NCBI RefSeq assembly: GCF_035605935.1
Contig: NZ_DATNGK010000317.1
Span: 1-28,633 of the forward strand
Origin: Actinocrinis sp035605935
GTDB lineage: Bacteria; Actinomycetota; Actinomycetes; Streptomycetales; Catenulisporaceae
Reading direction: 5' to 3'
DNA: 28,633 bases
Part shown: positions 14,458 through 21,996 of the stretch, one piece after another
Numbering within the stretch: the first letter of the stretch is position 1
Layout: each line of letters starts with the position of its first letter
Position numbers and translations under genes: made by a program
Notes under the pieces: generated by a model
Database searches by the model: none
The model's input: the letters and a program-made list of their open reading frames with translations, nothing else
What the model was told of the DNA's origin: nothing

Positions 14458-15046
14458 CACCACGCGCTCCGCCGCTGCGGGCACTGCCGAAGATGAGCTG
14501 GAGCTGGCCGATCAGCACCCGGCCGTGCTGGACAGCGCCGCCGAGCTGGGCGAGTTCGCCGACCAGATCTCCGATCAGATCGAGTCCTTCCTCGTGGTCG
14601 TGCGCGCAGTGGCCCGCGGCGACGCGACCGACTCCGCGGTCCCGATGCTGCTGCTCGAGGTCTCCCAGCTGCTGCTGGCCGGCGGCCGGCTCGGCGCGGT
14701 GCACGACGTGGTGCCCGAGGAGCGCTTCGAGGAGGACCCGGGACCGGACCCGGACCTCGACGAGCTGCGCGAGAAGCTGGCCGCGCTGCTCGAACCCTGC
14801 GACAGCTACCGCGAGGTCTTCGACCCGCTGGCCGCGCAGCCCGAGCTGGAGCGGCGCCGGATCTCCGACGACATCGCCACCGCGGTCTCCGACCTCGCCC
14901 ACGGCCTCGCGCACTACCGCGCCGGGCGCACCCTGGAAGCGTTGTGGTGGTGGCAGTTCTCGTACCTGACCGACTGGGGACCCGCCGCCTCGGCCGCCGT
15001 GCGCGCGCTGCAGTCGATCGTGGCCCGCTCGCGTCTTCAGGAGTAA
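14450..15046 (+). CDS. DUF5063 family protein
   Basis: A 198-residue acidic helical protein of unknown function that follows recR in actinomycetes. Recognisable are 'ELGEFADQISDQIESFLVVV', 'LLLEVSQLLLAGGRLGA', the acidic 'EERFEEDPGPDPDLDELREKL' region, and the C-terminal block 'SDIA..VSDLAHGLAHYRAG' followed by 'EALWWWQFSYLTDWGPAASAA'. The Trp-rich last block is characteristic. There are no enzyme motifs, signal peptide or membrane helices. The ATG overlaps the recR stop by eight bases and AGGGAG lies 11 bases upstream, so it is co-translated with recR; a link to recombination is inferred from position only. Confidence 0.88.
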   Translation: MSDTTRSAAAGTAEDELELADQHPAVLDSAAELGEFADQISDQIESFLVVVRAVARGDATDSAVPMLLLEVSQLLLAGGRLGAVHDVVPEERFEEDPGPDPDLDELREKLAALLEPCDSYREVFDPLAAQPELERRRISDDIATAVSDLAHGLAHYRAGRTLEALWWWQFSYLTDWGPAASAAVRALQSIVARSRLQE

Positions 15047-15260
15047 GGCGCGAGGCGGACCACGGCCGATCGCGGCCGCCGCCGGGCCGTTTCGCGAAAT
15101 CCGGCGGCCCGGGCGGCCGCGCGCCGCAGATTTTGAGACGCCGTCTCGCGATGTGAAAAGCCCTAGGTGGTCGTGGCCTGCTCGCTAAACTGGGCGGCGA
15201 CCATGCCAAGGCGCTGGTCACCTCCTTAAGTCCAGCCGATCCCAAGTCAGGAGCGCTAAC
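15047..15260. promoter_or_regulatory. Leader and promoter region of ask, with an inverted repeat
   Basis: This gap contains a GC-rich imperfect hairpin at about 15074-15122, a plausible terminator of the recR operon. It also holds a perfect inverted repeat GAGACG-C-CGTCTC (15135-15147) preceded by TTTT, and a TAAACT hexamer at 15186-15191 that could be a -10 for ask. The ask ribosome-binding site AGGAG lies at 15249-15253. No known lysine riboswitch pattern is visible. Confidence 0.4.
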
Positions 15261-16526
15261 GTGGGCCTGGTCGTGCAGAAGTACGGCGGTTCCTCCGTCG
15301 CCGACGCCGACTGCATCAAACGGGTCGCCAAGCGCATCGTCGACACCAAACGGGCCGGCAACGAAGTCGTCGTCGTGGTCTCCGCGATGGGCGACACCAC
15401 CGACGAACTTATCGACCTCGCCCAGCAGGTCTCCCCGCTGCCCGAAGGCCGCGAGCTCGACATGCTGCTGACCGCGGGCGAGCGGATCTCCATGGCGCTG
15501 CTCGCCATGGCCATCGGCACTCTCGGCTTCGAGGCGCGCTCGTTCACCGGCAGCCAGGCCGGCGTGATCACCGACCGGGTGCACAACAAGGCGCGGATCA
15601 TCGACGTGACCCCCGGCCGTATCCGCACCGCGCTGGACGAGGGCGCGATCGCCATCGTGGCCGGCTTCCAGGGCGTCTCGCAGGACACAAAGGACATCAC
15701 CACCCTCGGCCGCGGCGGCTCCGACACCACCGCGGTGGCGCTCGCCGCCGCCCTGGACGCAGAGGTGTGCGAGATCTACACGGACGTGGACGGCGTATAC
15801 ACCGCCGACCCGCGACTCGTGCCCACCGCGCGCAAGAGACACAACGTGCGGTACGAGGAGATGCTCGAACTGGCCGCCAGCGGCGCGAAGATTCTGCACC
15901 TGCGCTGCGTCGAGTACGCCCGTCGGTTCGATGTACCCATCCACGTGCGCTCCTCCTTCTCCGCCCTGGAGGGCACCTGGATCCGCAACAGCCTGGAAGG
16001 GGCCGAGATGGAGCAGGCGATCATCGCCGGCGTCGCGCACGACACCAGCGAGGCGAAGGTCACCGTGGTGGGGGTCCCGGACAAGCCGGGCGAAGCCGCC
16101 CGGATCTTCCGCGCGGTAGCCGACGCGGAGATCAACATCGACATGGTGGTGCAGAACGTCTCGGCCGCGGCGACCGGCCTGACCGACATCTCCTTCACGC
16201 TGCCCAAGAACGACGGCGCCAAGGCGGTCGCGGCGCTCTCCAAGGTCAAGCCGCTGATCGGGTTCGACTCGCTGGCCTATGACGATCAGATCGCTAAGGT
16301 CTCCCTGATCGGCGCCGGGATGAAGAGCCACCCGGGAGTCACGGCGGTGTTCTTCGAGGCGCTCTCCCAGGCCGGGGTCAACGCGGAGATGATCTCCACC
16401 AGCGAGATCCGCATCTCGGTGGTCTGCCGGGCGGACAACGTAAAGCCGGCCGTGCAGGCCATTCACACCGCCTTCGACCTCGACGCCGACGGCGAGGCCG
16501 TGGTCTATGGAGGGACCGGACGATGA
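15261..16526 (+). CDS. ask: Aspartate kinase, alpha subunit
   Basis: Catalyses phosphorylation of aspartate, the first step to lysine, threonine, methionine and diaminopimelate. The 421-residue protein has the N-terminal kinase domain ('VVQKYGGSSVAD' near residue 5, 'GRGGSDTTAVALAAAL' near 153, 'EIYTDVDGVYTADPR' near 171) and two C-terminal ACT domains (about 265-420) that bind lysine or threonine, with the conserved 'MISTSEIRISVV' near the end. The GTG start has AGGAG seven bases upstream. The length equals that of the corynebacterial alpha subunit, which forms an alpha2beta2 complex. The stop overlaps asd by four bases (ATGA), coupling the two enzymes. Feedback inhibition by lysine plus threonine is usual for this class but cannot be proven from the sequence. 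Confidence 0.97.
   Translation: MGLVVQKYGGSSVADADCIKRVAKRIVDTKRAGNEVVVVVSAMGDTTDELIDLAQQVSPLPEGRELDMLLTAGERISMALLAMAIGTLGFEARSFTGSQAGVITDRVHNKARIIDVTPGRIRTALDEGAIAIVAGFQGVSQDTKDITTLGRGGSDTTAVALAAALDAEVCEIYTDVDGVYTADPRLVPTARKRHNVRYEEMLELAASGAKILHLRCVEYARRFDVPIHVRSSFSALEGTWIRNSLEGAEMEQAIIAGVAHDTSEAKVTVVGVPDKPGEAARIFRAVADAEINIDMVVQNVSAAATGLTDISFTLPKNDGAKAVAALSKVKPLIGFDSLAYDDQIAKVSLIGAGMKSHPGVTAVFFEALSQAGVNAEMISTSEIRISVVCRADNVKPAVQAIHTAFDLDADGEAVVYGGTGR
16008..16526 (+). CDS. Aspartate kinase, beta subunit from an internal start
   Basis: In-frame ATG 16008 (Met250 of the alpha subunit, 'MEQAIIAGVAHDTSEAK') is preceded by the strong ribosome-binding site GGAAGGGG (15995-16002) with five bases between. 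Translation from it would give a 172-residue protein consisting of the two regulatory ACT domains. Corynebacterium glutamicum LysC is known to make exactly such a beta subunit from an internal start at the same place, so the same is likely here; expression is not shown by the sequence. Confidence 0.6.
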   Translation: MEQAIIAGVAHDTSEAKVTVVGVPDKPGEAARIFRAVADAEINIDMVVQNVSAAATGLTDISFTLPKNDGAKAVAALSKVKPLIGFDSLAYDDQIAKVSLIGAGMKSHPGVTAVFFEALSQAGVNAEMISTSEIRISVVCRADNVKPAVQAIHTAFDLDADGEAVVYGGTGR

Positions 16527-17632
16527 ACAGCGCGAACGGCTCCGCAGCCAACGGCTCGGGCCGCAATCCCTACGCCGCCAACCGGCCCACCCTCGCGGTG
16601 GTCGGCGCGACCGGCGCGGTCGGCACGGTGATGCTCGACCTGCTCTCCACCCGCGAGAACGTGTGGGGCGAGATCCGGCTGATCGCCTCAGCCCGCTCGG
16701 CCGGCAAGCGGCTGACCGTGCGCGGCGAGCAGGTCGAGGTCGTGGCGCTGAGCGAGGAGGCGTTCGACGGCGTCGACGTCGCCATGTTCGACGTGCCTGA
16801 CGAGGTCTCGGCCGAGTGGGGCCCGATCGTGGCGGCCAAGGGCGTGGTCGTGGTCGACAACTCCGGCGCGTTCCGGATGGACCCCGAGGTTCCGCTGGTG
16901 GTGCCCGAGGTGAACCCCGGCCAGGTGCGCAACCGGCCGAAGGGCATCATCTCGAACCCGAACTGCACCACGCTCTCCATGATCGTCGCGGTGGGTGCGC
17001 TGCACGCCGAGTTCGGCCTGACCTCGCTGATCGTGGCCTCGTATCAGGCCGCTTCCGGCGCAGGACAGGCCGGCATCGACACGCTGCGCGAACAGCTGGC
17101 CAAGGTGGGCGGCTCCGCGACGCTCGGCTCGCAGCCCGGCGACCTGCGCCGCGCGGTCGGCGACCTCGGCCCGTTCCCCGCCCCGCTGGCGCTGAACGTG
17201 GTGCCGTGGGCCGGTTCGCTTAAGGATGGCGGTTGGTCCTCGGAGGAGCTGAAGGTCCGCAACGAGTCGCGCAAGATCCTCGGACTGCCGAACCTGAAGG
17301 TCTCCGCGACCTGCGTGCGCGTCCCGGTGATCACCACACACTCGTTGGCTGTGCACGCCTCGTTCGAGCGTGACATCACCGTGGAGCAGGCCCGCGAGGC
17401 ACTGCGCGACGCGCCGGGGATAGTGCTGTGCGACGATCCGGCGAACGGCGAGTTCCCGACGCCCAACGACGTGGTCGGCACCGACCCGACCTGGGTTGGC
17501 CGGATCCGCTCCAGCCTGGACGACCCGCGCGAGATCGAGCTTTTCGTGTGCGGCGACAACCTGCGCAAGGGCGCCGCGCTGAACACCGCGCAGATCGCGG
17601 AGCTGGTCGCCAAGGAGTTCAGCCGCGGCTGA
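16523..17632 (+). CDS. asd: Aspartate-semialdehyde dehydrogenase
   Basis: Reduces aspartyl phosphate to aspartate semialdehyde with NADPH, directly after aspartate kinase in the pathway. The 369-residue protein has the NADP-binding 'GATGAVG' (28-34), catalytic Cys148 in 'SNPNCTT', 'SYQAASGAGQAG' and 'RVPVITTHSLAVH'. An N-terminal extension of about 20 residues is rich in Asn, Ser, Gly and Ala and is absent from typical members; it is likely disordered. The start ATG 16523 overlaps the ask stop (ATGA) with GGAGGGA just upstream. A shorter start is possible but none is as well placed. A GC-rich hairpin follows the gene. Confidence 0.96.
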   Translation: MNSANGSAANGSGRNPYAANRPTLAVVGATGAVGTVMLDLLSTRENVWGEIRLIASARSAGKRLTVRGEQVEVVALSEEAFDGVDVAMFDVPDEVSAEWGPIVAAKGVVVVDNSGAFRMDPEVPLVVPEVNPGQVRNRPKGIISNPNCTTLSMIVAVGALHAEFGLTSLIVASYQAASGAGQAGIDTLREQLAKVGGSATLGSQPGDLRRAVGDLGPFPAPLALNVVPWAGSLKDGGWSSEELKVRNESRKILGLPNLKVSATCVRVPVITTHSLAVHASFERDITVEQAREALRDAPGIVLCDDPANGEFPTPNDVVGTDPTWVGRIRSSLDDPREIELFVCGDNLRKGAALNTAQIAELVAKEFSRG

Positions 17633-17661
17633 ACTGGCGCTGGCCTGTCGGTCGACGTCAC

Positions 17662-17699
17662 CCGCGCGGGGGTTTTTCCGGCGGAAGCTCCCCGCGCGG
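17662..17699 (+). terminator. Hairpin after asd
   Basis: A 10-bp perfect stem (CCGCGCGGGG, 17662-17671, with 17690-17699) has an 18-base loop that contains TTTTT. There is no T-run after the stem, so it may be a weak or factor-assisted terminator. Confidence 0.5.
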
Positions 17700-17804
17700 C
17701 CCGTTCGGATGGGATCCTGCCCTTCGTGAAAACCCCCGGTACTCCGTCCACAGATCCACTCGGATGGGGTACAACGCTGGAGGGGGTTCGAATGTCTAAC
17801 TGCT

Positions 17805-18473
17805 GTGACTGCCACCATGATCGACCCGAGTCTGGACATATCGGGCCGGCGCGCGAACGCCGGCCCGTGGTCAGCTCTGGTCGGCATGCCGGAAGCCACA
17901 TTCACGCCGGACGTGCCCGTGTCGACCGATCCACCCGTGCCGCCGCCCGCCGCCGTTGGGGGCGCGGTGGCGACTGACGTCGATGTGACGGCCGACCTAC
18001 TGACGAACACGTACCAGACCCACTACGCGTCACTGCTGCGGCTGGCCGCCCTGCTTCTCGACGATCTCGGTTCCTGCGAGGACGTCGTCCAAGAGGCGTT
18101 CATCAGGGTGCACGCGGCCCGCGGCCGGGTCAGGGAGCCGGAGAAGCTGCTGGCCTACCTGCGGCAGACCGTGGTGAACCTGTCGCGCTCGACGCTGCGC
18201 CGCCGCCTGATCGGCCTGCGGCTGCTGCCCAAGCCGATGCCGGACGCGGCGAGCGCGGAAGAGGGCGCCTACGACGTCCTTGAGCGCGACGCGCTGATCC
18301 AGGCGCTACGCGGACTGCAACGCCGGCAGCGCGAGGTGCTGGTGTTGCGCTACTACGCGGACATGACGGAGGCTCAGGTCGCCGCGGCGCTCGGCGTGTC
18401 TATCGGTTCAGTGAAGGCTTACGGCTCGCGCGGCATCGAGGCGCTGCGCGCCCGCATGGAGGAGCATCGATGA
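17805..18473 (+). CDS. ECF-type RNA polymerase sigma factor (SigE family)
   Basis: A 222-residue protein. Region 2 lies at about residues 68-135 ('HYASLLRLAALLLDDLGSCE', 'VVQEAFIRVHAA', 'LAYLRQTVVNLSRSTLRRR'). Region 4 with its helix-turn-helix lies at about 165-218 ('LRGLQRRQREVLVLRYYADM', 'AQVAAALGVSIGSVKAYGSRG'). The first 60 residues are a Pro/Val/Thr-rich extension unusual for ECF factors. The start is uncertain: GTG 17805 has no near ribosome-binding site, whereas GTG 17967 (giving 168 residues) has GGGGG a few bases upstream. Third-position GC supports coding from 17805. It overlaps the next gene by ATGA, typical of a sigma/anti-sigma pair, and lies after asd as in other actinomycetes. 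Confidence 0.9.
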   Translation: MTATMIDPSLDISGRRANAGPWSALVGMPEATFTPDVPVSTDPPVPPPAAVGGAVATDVDVTADLLTNTYQTHYASLLRLAALLLDDLGSCEDVVQEAFIRVHAARGRVREPEKLLAYLRQTVVNLSRSTLRRRLIGLRLLPKPMPDAASAEEGAYDVLERDALIQALRGLQRRQREVLVLRYYADMTEAQVAAALGVSIGSVKAYGSRGIEALRARMEEHR

Positions 18474-19909
18474 GCAAGGACGGCGTTGTCCCGCCGCAAG
18501 GTGGGCAATCACGCCGCCCGGCCGGGGGGCCTGCGAACCATTCGGGGGCCGAAAGACCCCAGGGCCCGGCGGCGCGGCGGTACGGAGCGCAGGGCCACGC
18601 GACTTCGGAGCACACTTCCGAGCTGCTTGGCCCGGACGAGCAAGGCATGACCGGTCGGGGCACGGAGCGCGACGGTGTGGGGGAGCACACCGAGCCAGGC
18701 GACCACGGCGTGGCCTGGCACGGTCCAGCCGCGACCATGGGCGATTCCCCCGACCTGGCCGCGCTTTCTGACGAGAGCGCGGCGCAGCGGGCGGCGTTGA
18801 GCGAAGGTCTGCTCTCGGCAGCCGAGCTCGATCTGGCGCAGGCGCTGCGGACCCGCATGGCCGTCGTCGGCGCGGCCGGCCCGCCGCCGGGCAGCCTCGC
18901 CCGGATCCGGCGCAAGGCGCACACCCGCCAGCGCAACCGGATGGTGCTCGCGGGCAGCGCGGGCGTACTCATGCTCGCCATGGCGGTGACCATGGCCACC
19001 GGCGACCGGTTCGACATCGTGCCCACGCTCTCCGGGGCGGTCGGCCTCGGCGGCGGCTCCGGCGCGAGCGGCCAGAACGGCGCGGGCGGCTCCTCGAACG
19101 CGGCGACCGCGGCCAACGGCGGTCACGCGGTCTGGCCGACCGGCACCGGCGGCAAAACCGGACTGGCGATCGGGCCGGTCGGGCCGGTCGTGGCCACGCC
19201 GTCCGCCGCCGCGGCCGCGAAGGTCCCGCTGTGCACGGCCGACCTGCTCAAGACGACGACCACGCTCGGCCCGATGGTGCGCGGGGTCGAGTACGCGCAC
19301 GTGGACGCGATCGCGCAGAGCCCGTGCGTTGTCGTCGGGCCGCCGGTGCTCACGGTCGCCAACGAGGCAGGCACGGCCCGTTCCTCCGTGGAGATCCTCA
19401 AGGAAGATCCGACGCAGGCCGCGCTGTTGCCTGCCGTGCCGACCTGGGGCACCGCGATGGTGCTCAAGACCGGGCAGGCGTACCAGTTCCAGTTCGCCTG
19501 GGCCTCGGTGGCTTGCCCGCAGGAGGCGGTGACGCCGTCGCCGAGCCCGTCCGCGAGCCTGAATTCGATGTATTTCCTGGGTTACGCGGTCACCGGTACG
19601 ACGCCGACAGGCGTGGTGTCACTCACCGCGAACTGTGGCGCGAAGGTGTACGTGACGGACATCTACGCTCCGGGAGCCTTCCCCCTGCCGAAGGCCCCCG
19701 TCCCGCCGCCCGCCACGTCCTCCTCCCCGGTCGCGCCGCCGCCGTCCAGCCCGGCGCCGCCAAGCGCCTCCGCCACGACCCCGCCGGCCGATACGACAAG
19801 CGCCGCGCCGTCTTCTTCCTCCGCCGACCCGAACCCCGGAAGCGGGGGAGGCGGCGGCGGATCGAGCGGCGGCACAGGCAGCGGCAACGCGACTTCGTCG
19901 ACCGGCTAG
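18470..19909 (+). CDS. Single-pass membrane protein, putative anti-sigma partner
   Basis: A 479-residue protein. The cytoplasmic N-terminal part (1-155) is low-complexity to about residue 95, then has a helix 'AELDLAQALRTRMAVVG' and a basic stretch 'RIRRKAHTRQRNR'. The transmembrane helix covers about 157-176 ('MVLAGSAGVLMLAMAVTMAT'). Outside is a Gly/Ala linker and a domain with four Cys ('PLCTADLL', 'QSPCVVVGPP', 'VACPQE', 'TANCGAKV'). This spacing resembles secreted DUF4232 domains, and two disulfides are likely. The last 90 residues are Pro/Ser/Gly-rich, as in wall-spanning linkers. The ATGA overlap with the sigma gene and the membrane topology suggest an anti-sigma factor with an external sensor, but no classical zinc anti-sigma motif (HxxxCxxC) is present. 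Confidence 0.75.
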   Translation: MSKDGVVPPQGGQSRRPAGGPANHSGAERPQGPAARRYGAQGHATSEHTSELLGPDEQGMTGRGTERDGVGEHTEPGDHGVAWHGPAATMGDSPDLAALSDESAAQRAALSEGLLSAAELDLAQALRTRMAVVGAAGPPPGSLARIRRKAHTRQRNRMVLAGSAGVLMLAMAVTMATGDRFDIVPTLSGAVGLGGGSGASGQNGAGGSSNAATAANGGHAVWPTGTGGKTGLAIGPVGPVVATPSAAAAAKVPLCTADLLKTTTTLGPMVRGVEYAHVDAIAQSPCVVVGPPVLTVANEAGTARSSVEILKEDPTQAALLPAVPTWGTAMVLKTGQAYQFQFAWASVACPQEAVTPSPSPSASLNSMYFLGYAVTGTTPTGVVSLTANCGAKVYVTDIYAPGAFPLPKAPVPPPATSSSPVAPPPSSPAPPSASATTPPADTTSAAPSSSSADPNPGSGGGGGGSSGGTGSGNATSSTG

Positions 19910-19967
19910 GTCGGGTGTCGGAACCACTCCCTAGGGCCTCGCGCCGCTCCGGCCGGACTGGCCGCGG

Positions 19968-20498
19968 TCAGTCCAGCGGCCAGGGCCGCGCGGTGGCGCC
20001 CAGCCGGTTCCAGGTGTTGATCACGGCGATGGCCCAGATCAGCTCGGCGAGTTCCACCTCGCTGAACTGCGCCGCGGCGCGGTTGAACACCTCGTCGGTC
20101 ACCGAGCCGTCGGTCAGCCGGGTCGCCGCCTCGGTCAGTTCCAGCGCGGCTCGCTCGCGGGCGGTGAAGAACGGCGTCTCCCGCCACACCGGCAGCGCGT
20201 ACAGCCGCTGCTCGGTCTCGCCGCCTTTGCGTGCGTCGCGGCTGTGCATGTCCACGCAGTAGGCGCAGCCGTTGAGCTGCGAGGCGCGGGCGCGGACCAA
20301 TTCCAGTAGCGGCGCTTCCAGCGAGATCTTCCGGGCCGCCGCGTCGAGCGCGTACATGGCCTTGTTGATGTGCGGGACGAGTTCGTCCACAGCCAGCCGG
20401 ACCGGTGGTACAACGCGCTCGGCAACCGTCGCGCGCTGACTTCCATCCTGCGCCGTGTTTTGGGTCGAAGTGCTCTGAGCAGTGGTTTCTGTGGTCAT
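19968..20498 (-). CDS. Carboxymuconolactone decarboxylase/AhpD-like protein
   Basis: A 176-residue protein with the AhpD-type redox site: Glu66 in 'LLELVRARASQLNGC', Cys78 and Cys81 in 'CAYC', and His85. Proteins of this kind act as alkylhydroperoxidase-like reductases or have unknown oxidoreductase roles. The C-terminal part 'AVINTWNRLGATARPW' is typical. The first 25 residues are Thr/Gln/Ser-rich and not part of the fold. ATG 20498 has a TAAAGT hexamer exactly six bases upstream, indicating a leaderless transcript. It is divergent from a MocR-type regulator gene, a common pairing in actinomycetes, and is probably the regulator's target. Confidence 0.92.
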   Translation of the reverse strand: MTTETTAQSTSTQNTAQDGSQRATVAERVVPPVRLAVDELVPHINKAMYALDAAARKISLEAPLLELVRARASQLNGCAYCVDMHSRDARKGGETEQRLYALPVWRETPFFTARERAALELTEAATRLTDGSVTDEVFNRAAAQFSEVELAELIWAIAVINTWNRLGATARPWPLD

Positions 20499-20563
20499 GG
20501 GTCTACTTTATGGCCGCAGTGGACCGGTGCTAAGGTCCAATGCTGTGTCCGATTTCTGGTCCA
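20499..20563. promoter_or_regulatory. Divergent promoter with repeated GTGGACC-like operators
   Basis: Between the two genes lie four related sites: AGTAGACC (minus, about 20500-20507), AGTGGACC (plus, 20518-20525), TTGGACC (minus, 20534-20540) and AAGTGGACC (minus, about 20558-20566). The second and third form the inverted pair TGGACC-N8-GGTCCA. TAAAGT (20505-20510, minus) is the likely -10 of the AhpD-like gene and TAAGGT (20531-20536, plus) that of the regulator. Operators overlap both -10 boxes, as expected for MocR-type control of the pair. Confidence 0.6.
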
Positions 20564-21996
20564 CTTTCGGGGTCGACCTTCATGTCGATCTCGATCCGGC
20601 GTCCGGTCGGCGCACCGGCCTGGAGCGTGCGCTGCGTGACGCCGTCCGCTCCGGCCGCCTCGCGCCGGGTGCGCGCCTACCGTCCACGCGAGCACTTGCC
20701 GCTGAGCTCAACCTCGCCCGCGGCACCGTCACCGCCGCCTACGACCAGCTCGTCGCGGAAGGCTACTTCGTCGCGCGTCAGGGCTCGGGGACCGAGGTCG
20801 CCGACCTCATGCAGCGTCCGCAGGAGGCGCCCGACGACGCCGTCGCCCGACCCGTTCCGGCCCACGATCTGCGCCCCGGCAGCCCGGACGTGTCGACCTT
20901 CCCCACGGCAGCCTGGCTGCGCTCGGTGCGGCGCGCGCTTAATGCAGCGCCCGACGACGTATACGGATACGGCGACGCCCGAGGACGCCTCGAACTGCGT
21001 ACCGCACTCGCCGATTACCTCGGTCGAGCCCGCGGTGTGCTCGCGGATCCGGCGCAGATCGTCATCACATCGGGCTACGTCCAGGCACTCTCGCTGCTCG
21101 CGAGCATGCTGTACCGCAGCGGCGTGAGCACCATCGCGATGGAGGATCCTTACGGCCCGGCCATGTACTGGGAGGTGATCCGCCGAGCCGGGCCGCACAT
21201 CGCCGCGCTGCCGGTGGATGAGCGTGGCGCGCGTACCGAACTGCTCGCCCAGCGCGCGTTGCCAGATGTCGGCGCGGTCATCGTCACACCCGCGCACCAG
21301 TACCCGACCGGCGCGACCCTCCATCCCACGCGACGCAGAACATTGATCGAGTGGGCCCGCGCGAGCGGCAGCCTGATCATCGAGGACGACTACGACGGCG
21401 AATTCCGCTTTGACCGCCAACCGGTCGGCGCGCTCCAAGGCACCGCCCCGGATCACGTCGCGTACGTCGGGACAGCCTCGAAAACCCTCGCGCCAGGCCT
21501 GCGGCTCTCCTGGGTCGTCCTTCCGCGTAGGCTCGTCGAGCCGTTCGCCGATGCCAAGCTGCATGCCGACCACGGATCCGAAGCGCTAGGCCAGCTCGCC
21601 TTCGCCGACTTGATCACCAGCCACGCATACGACCGCCATGTCCGCGGCGTGCGGCTGCGTTATCGGCATCGCAGGGATCTGCTGGTCCAGCGCCTCGATT
21701 CGCGCCCGGCGAATCCAGCCCACGGCTTCGCGCTGCACGGCATCGCGGCCGGCATGCACGCCTTGATCAGCCTGCCGGGCTCGGGCCCTGACGAAGACGA
21801 GATGCTGGCCCGCGCCGCGTCACGCAGCATCGCCGTCGGTAACCTCGGCGCCTATTGGCACGGTGACCAGCATGGCGACGGTCCACGCATGCAGGGCTTA
21901 ATCGTCGGCTACGGCACGCCGACCGAGCGCAGGTACCCGGCCGCCCTTGACGCTCTTGCCCACGTGTTGGGCATAGTCTCGCAACGTGGGCGGTGA
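20545..21996 (+). CDS. MocR-type GntR regulator with aminotransferase domain
   Basis: A 483-residue cytoplasmic protein. The N-terminal winged helix (about 15-85) contains 'LERALRDAVRSGRLAPGARLPSTR' and 'RGTVTAAYDQLVAEGYF'. A class-I aminotransferase-like domain follows (about 120-480) with 'EDPYGPAMYWEV', 'VTPAHQYPTGATLHP', 'IIEDDYDGEFRFD' and the PLP-binding Lys313 in 'GTASKTLAPGLRLSW'. Members sense PLP or amine compounds and activate divergent genes. GTG 20545 is chosen because it begins 'VSDFWSTF', close to the wHTH; an upstream in-frame ATG at 20482 overlaps the promoter. The gene's 3' end overlaps the GH125 start by 11 bases. The obvious target is the AhpD-like gene. Confidence 0.93.
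   Translation: MSDFWSTFGVDLHVDLDPASGRRTGLERALRDAVRSGRLAPGARLPSTRALAAELNLARGTVTAAYDQLVAEGYFVARQGSGTEVADLMQRPQEAPDDAVARPVPAHDLRPGSPDVSTFPTAAWLRSVRRALNAAPDDVYGYGDARGRLELRTALADYLGRARGVLADPAQIVITSGYVQALSLLASMLYRSGVSTIAMEDPYGPAMYWEVIRRAGPHIAALPVDERGARTELLAQRALPDVGAVIVTPAHQYPTGATLHPTRRRTLIEWARASGSLIIEDDYDGEFRFDRQPVGALQGTAPDHVAYVGTASKTLAPGLRLSWVVLPRRLVEPFADAKLHADHGSEALGQLAFADLITSHAYDRHVRGVRLRYRHRRDLLVQRLDSRPANPAHGFALHGIAAGMHALISLPGSGPDEDEMLARAASRSIAVGNLGAYWHGDQHGDGPRMQGLIVGYGTPTERRYPAALDALAHVLGIVSQRGR
21957..21979 (+). promoter_or_regulatory. GH125 promoter with perfect palindrome
   Basis: The inverted repeat TGCCCA-CGTGT-TGGGCA (21957-21973) sits between a possible -35 (TTGACG, 21947-21952) and a TAGTCT -10 (21974-21979) that ends six bases before GTG 21986. 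It lies inside the 3' end of the MocR gene. Position and symmetry suggest an operator. Confidence 0.5.

Noticed and set aside
14304..16466. 720-residue open frame on the minus strand opposite recR, DUF5063 and ask
   Set aside because: It is the antisense shadow of three well-identified genes; its product is His/Arg/Gly-rich with no family character.
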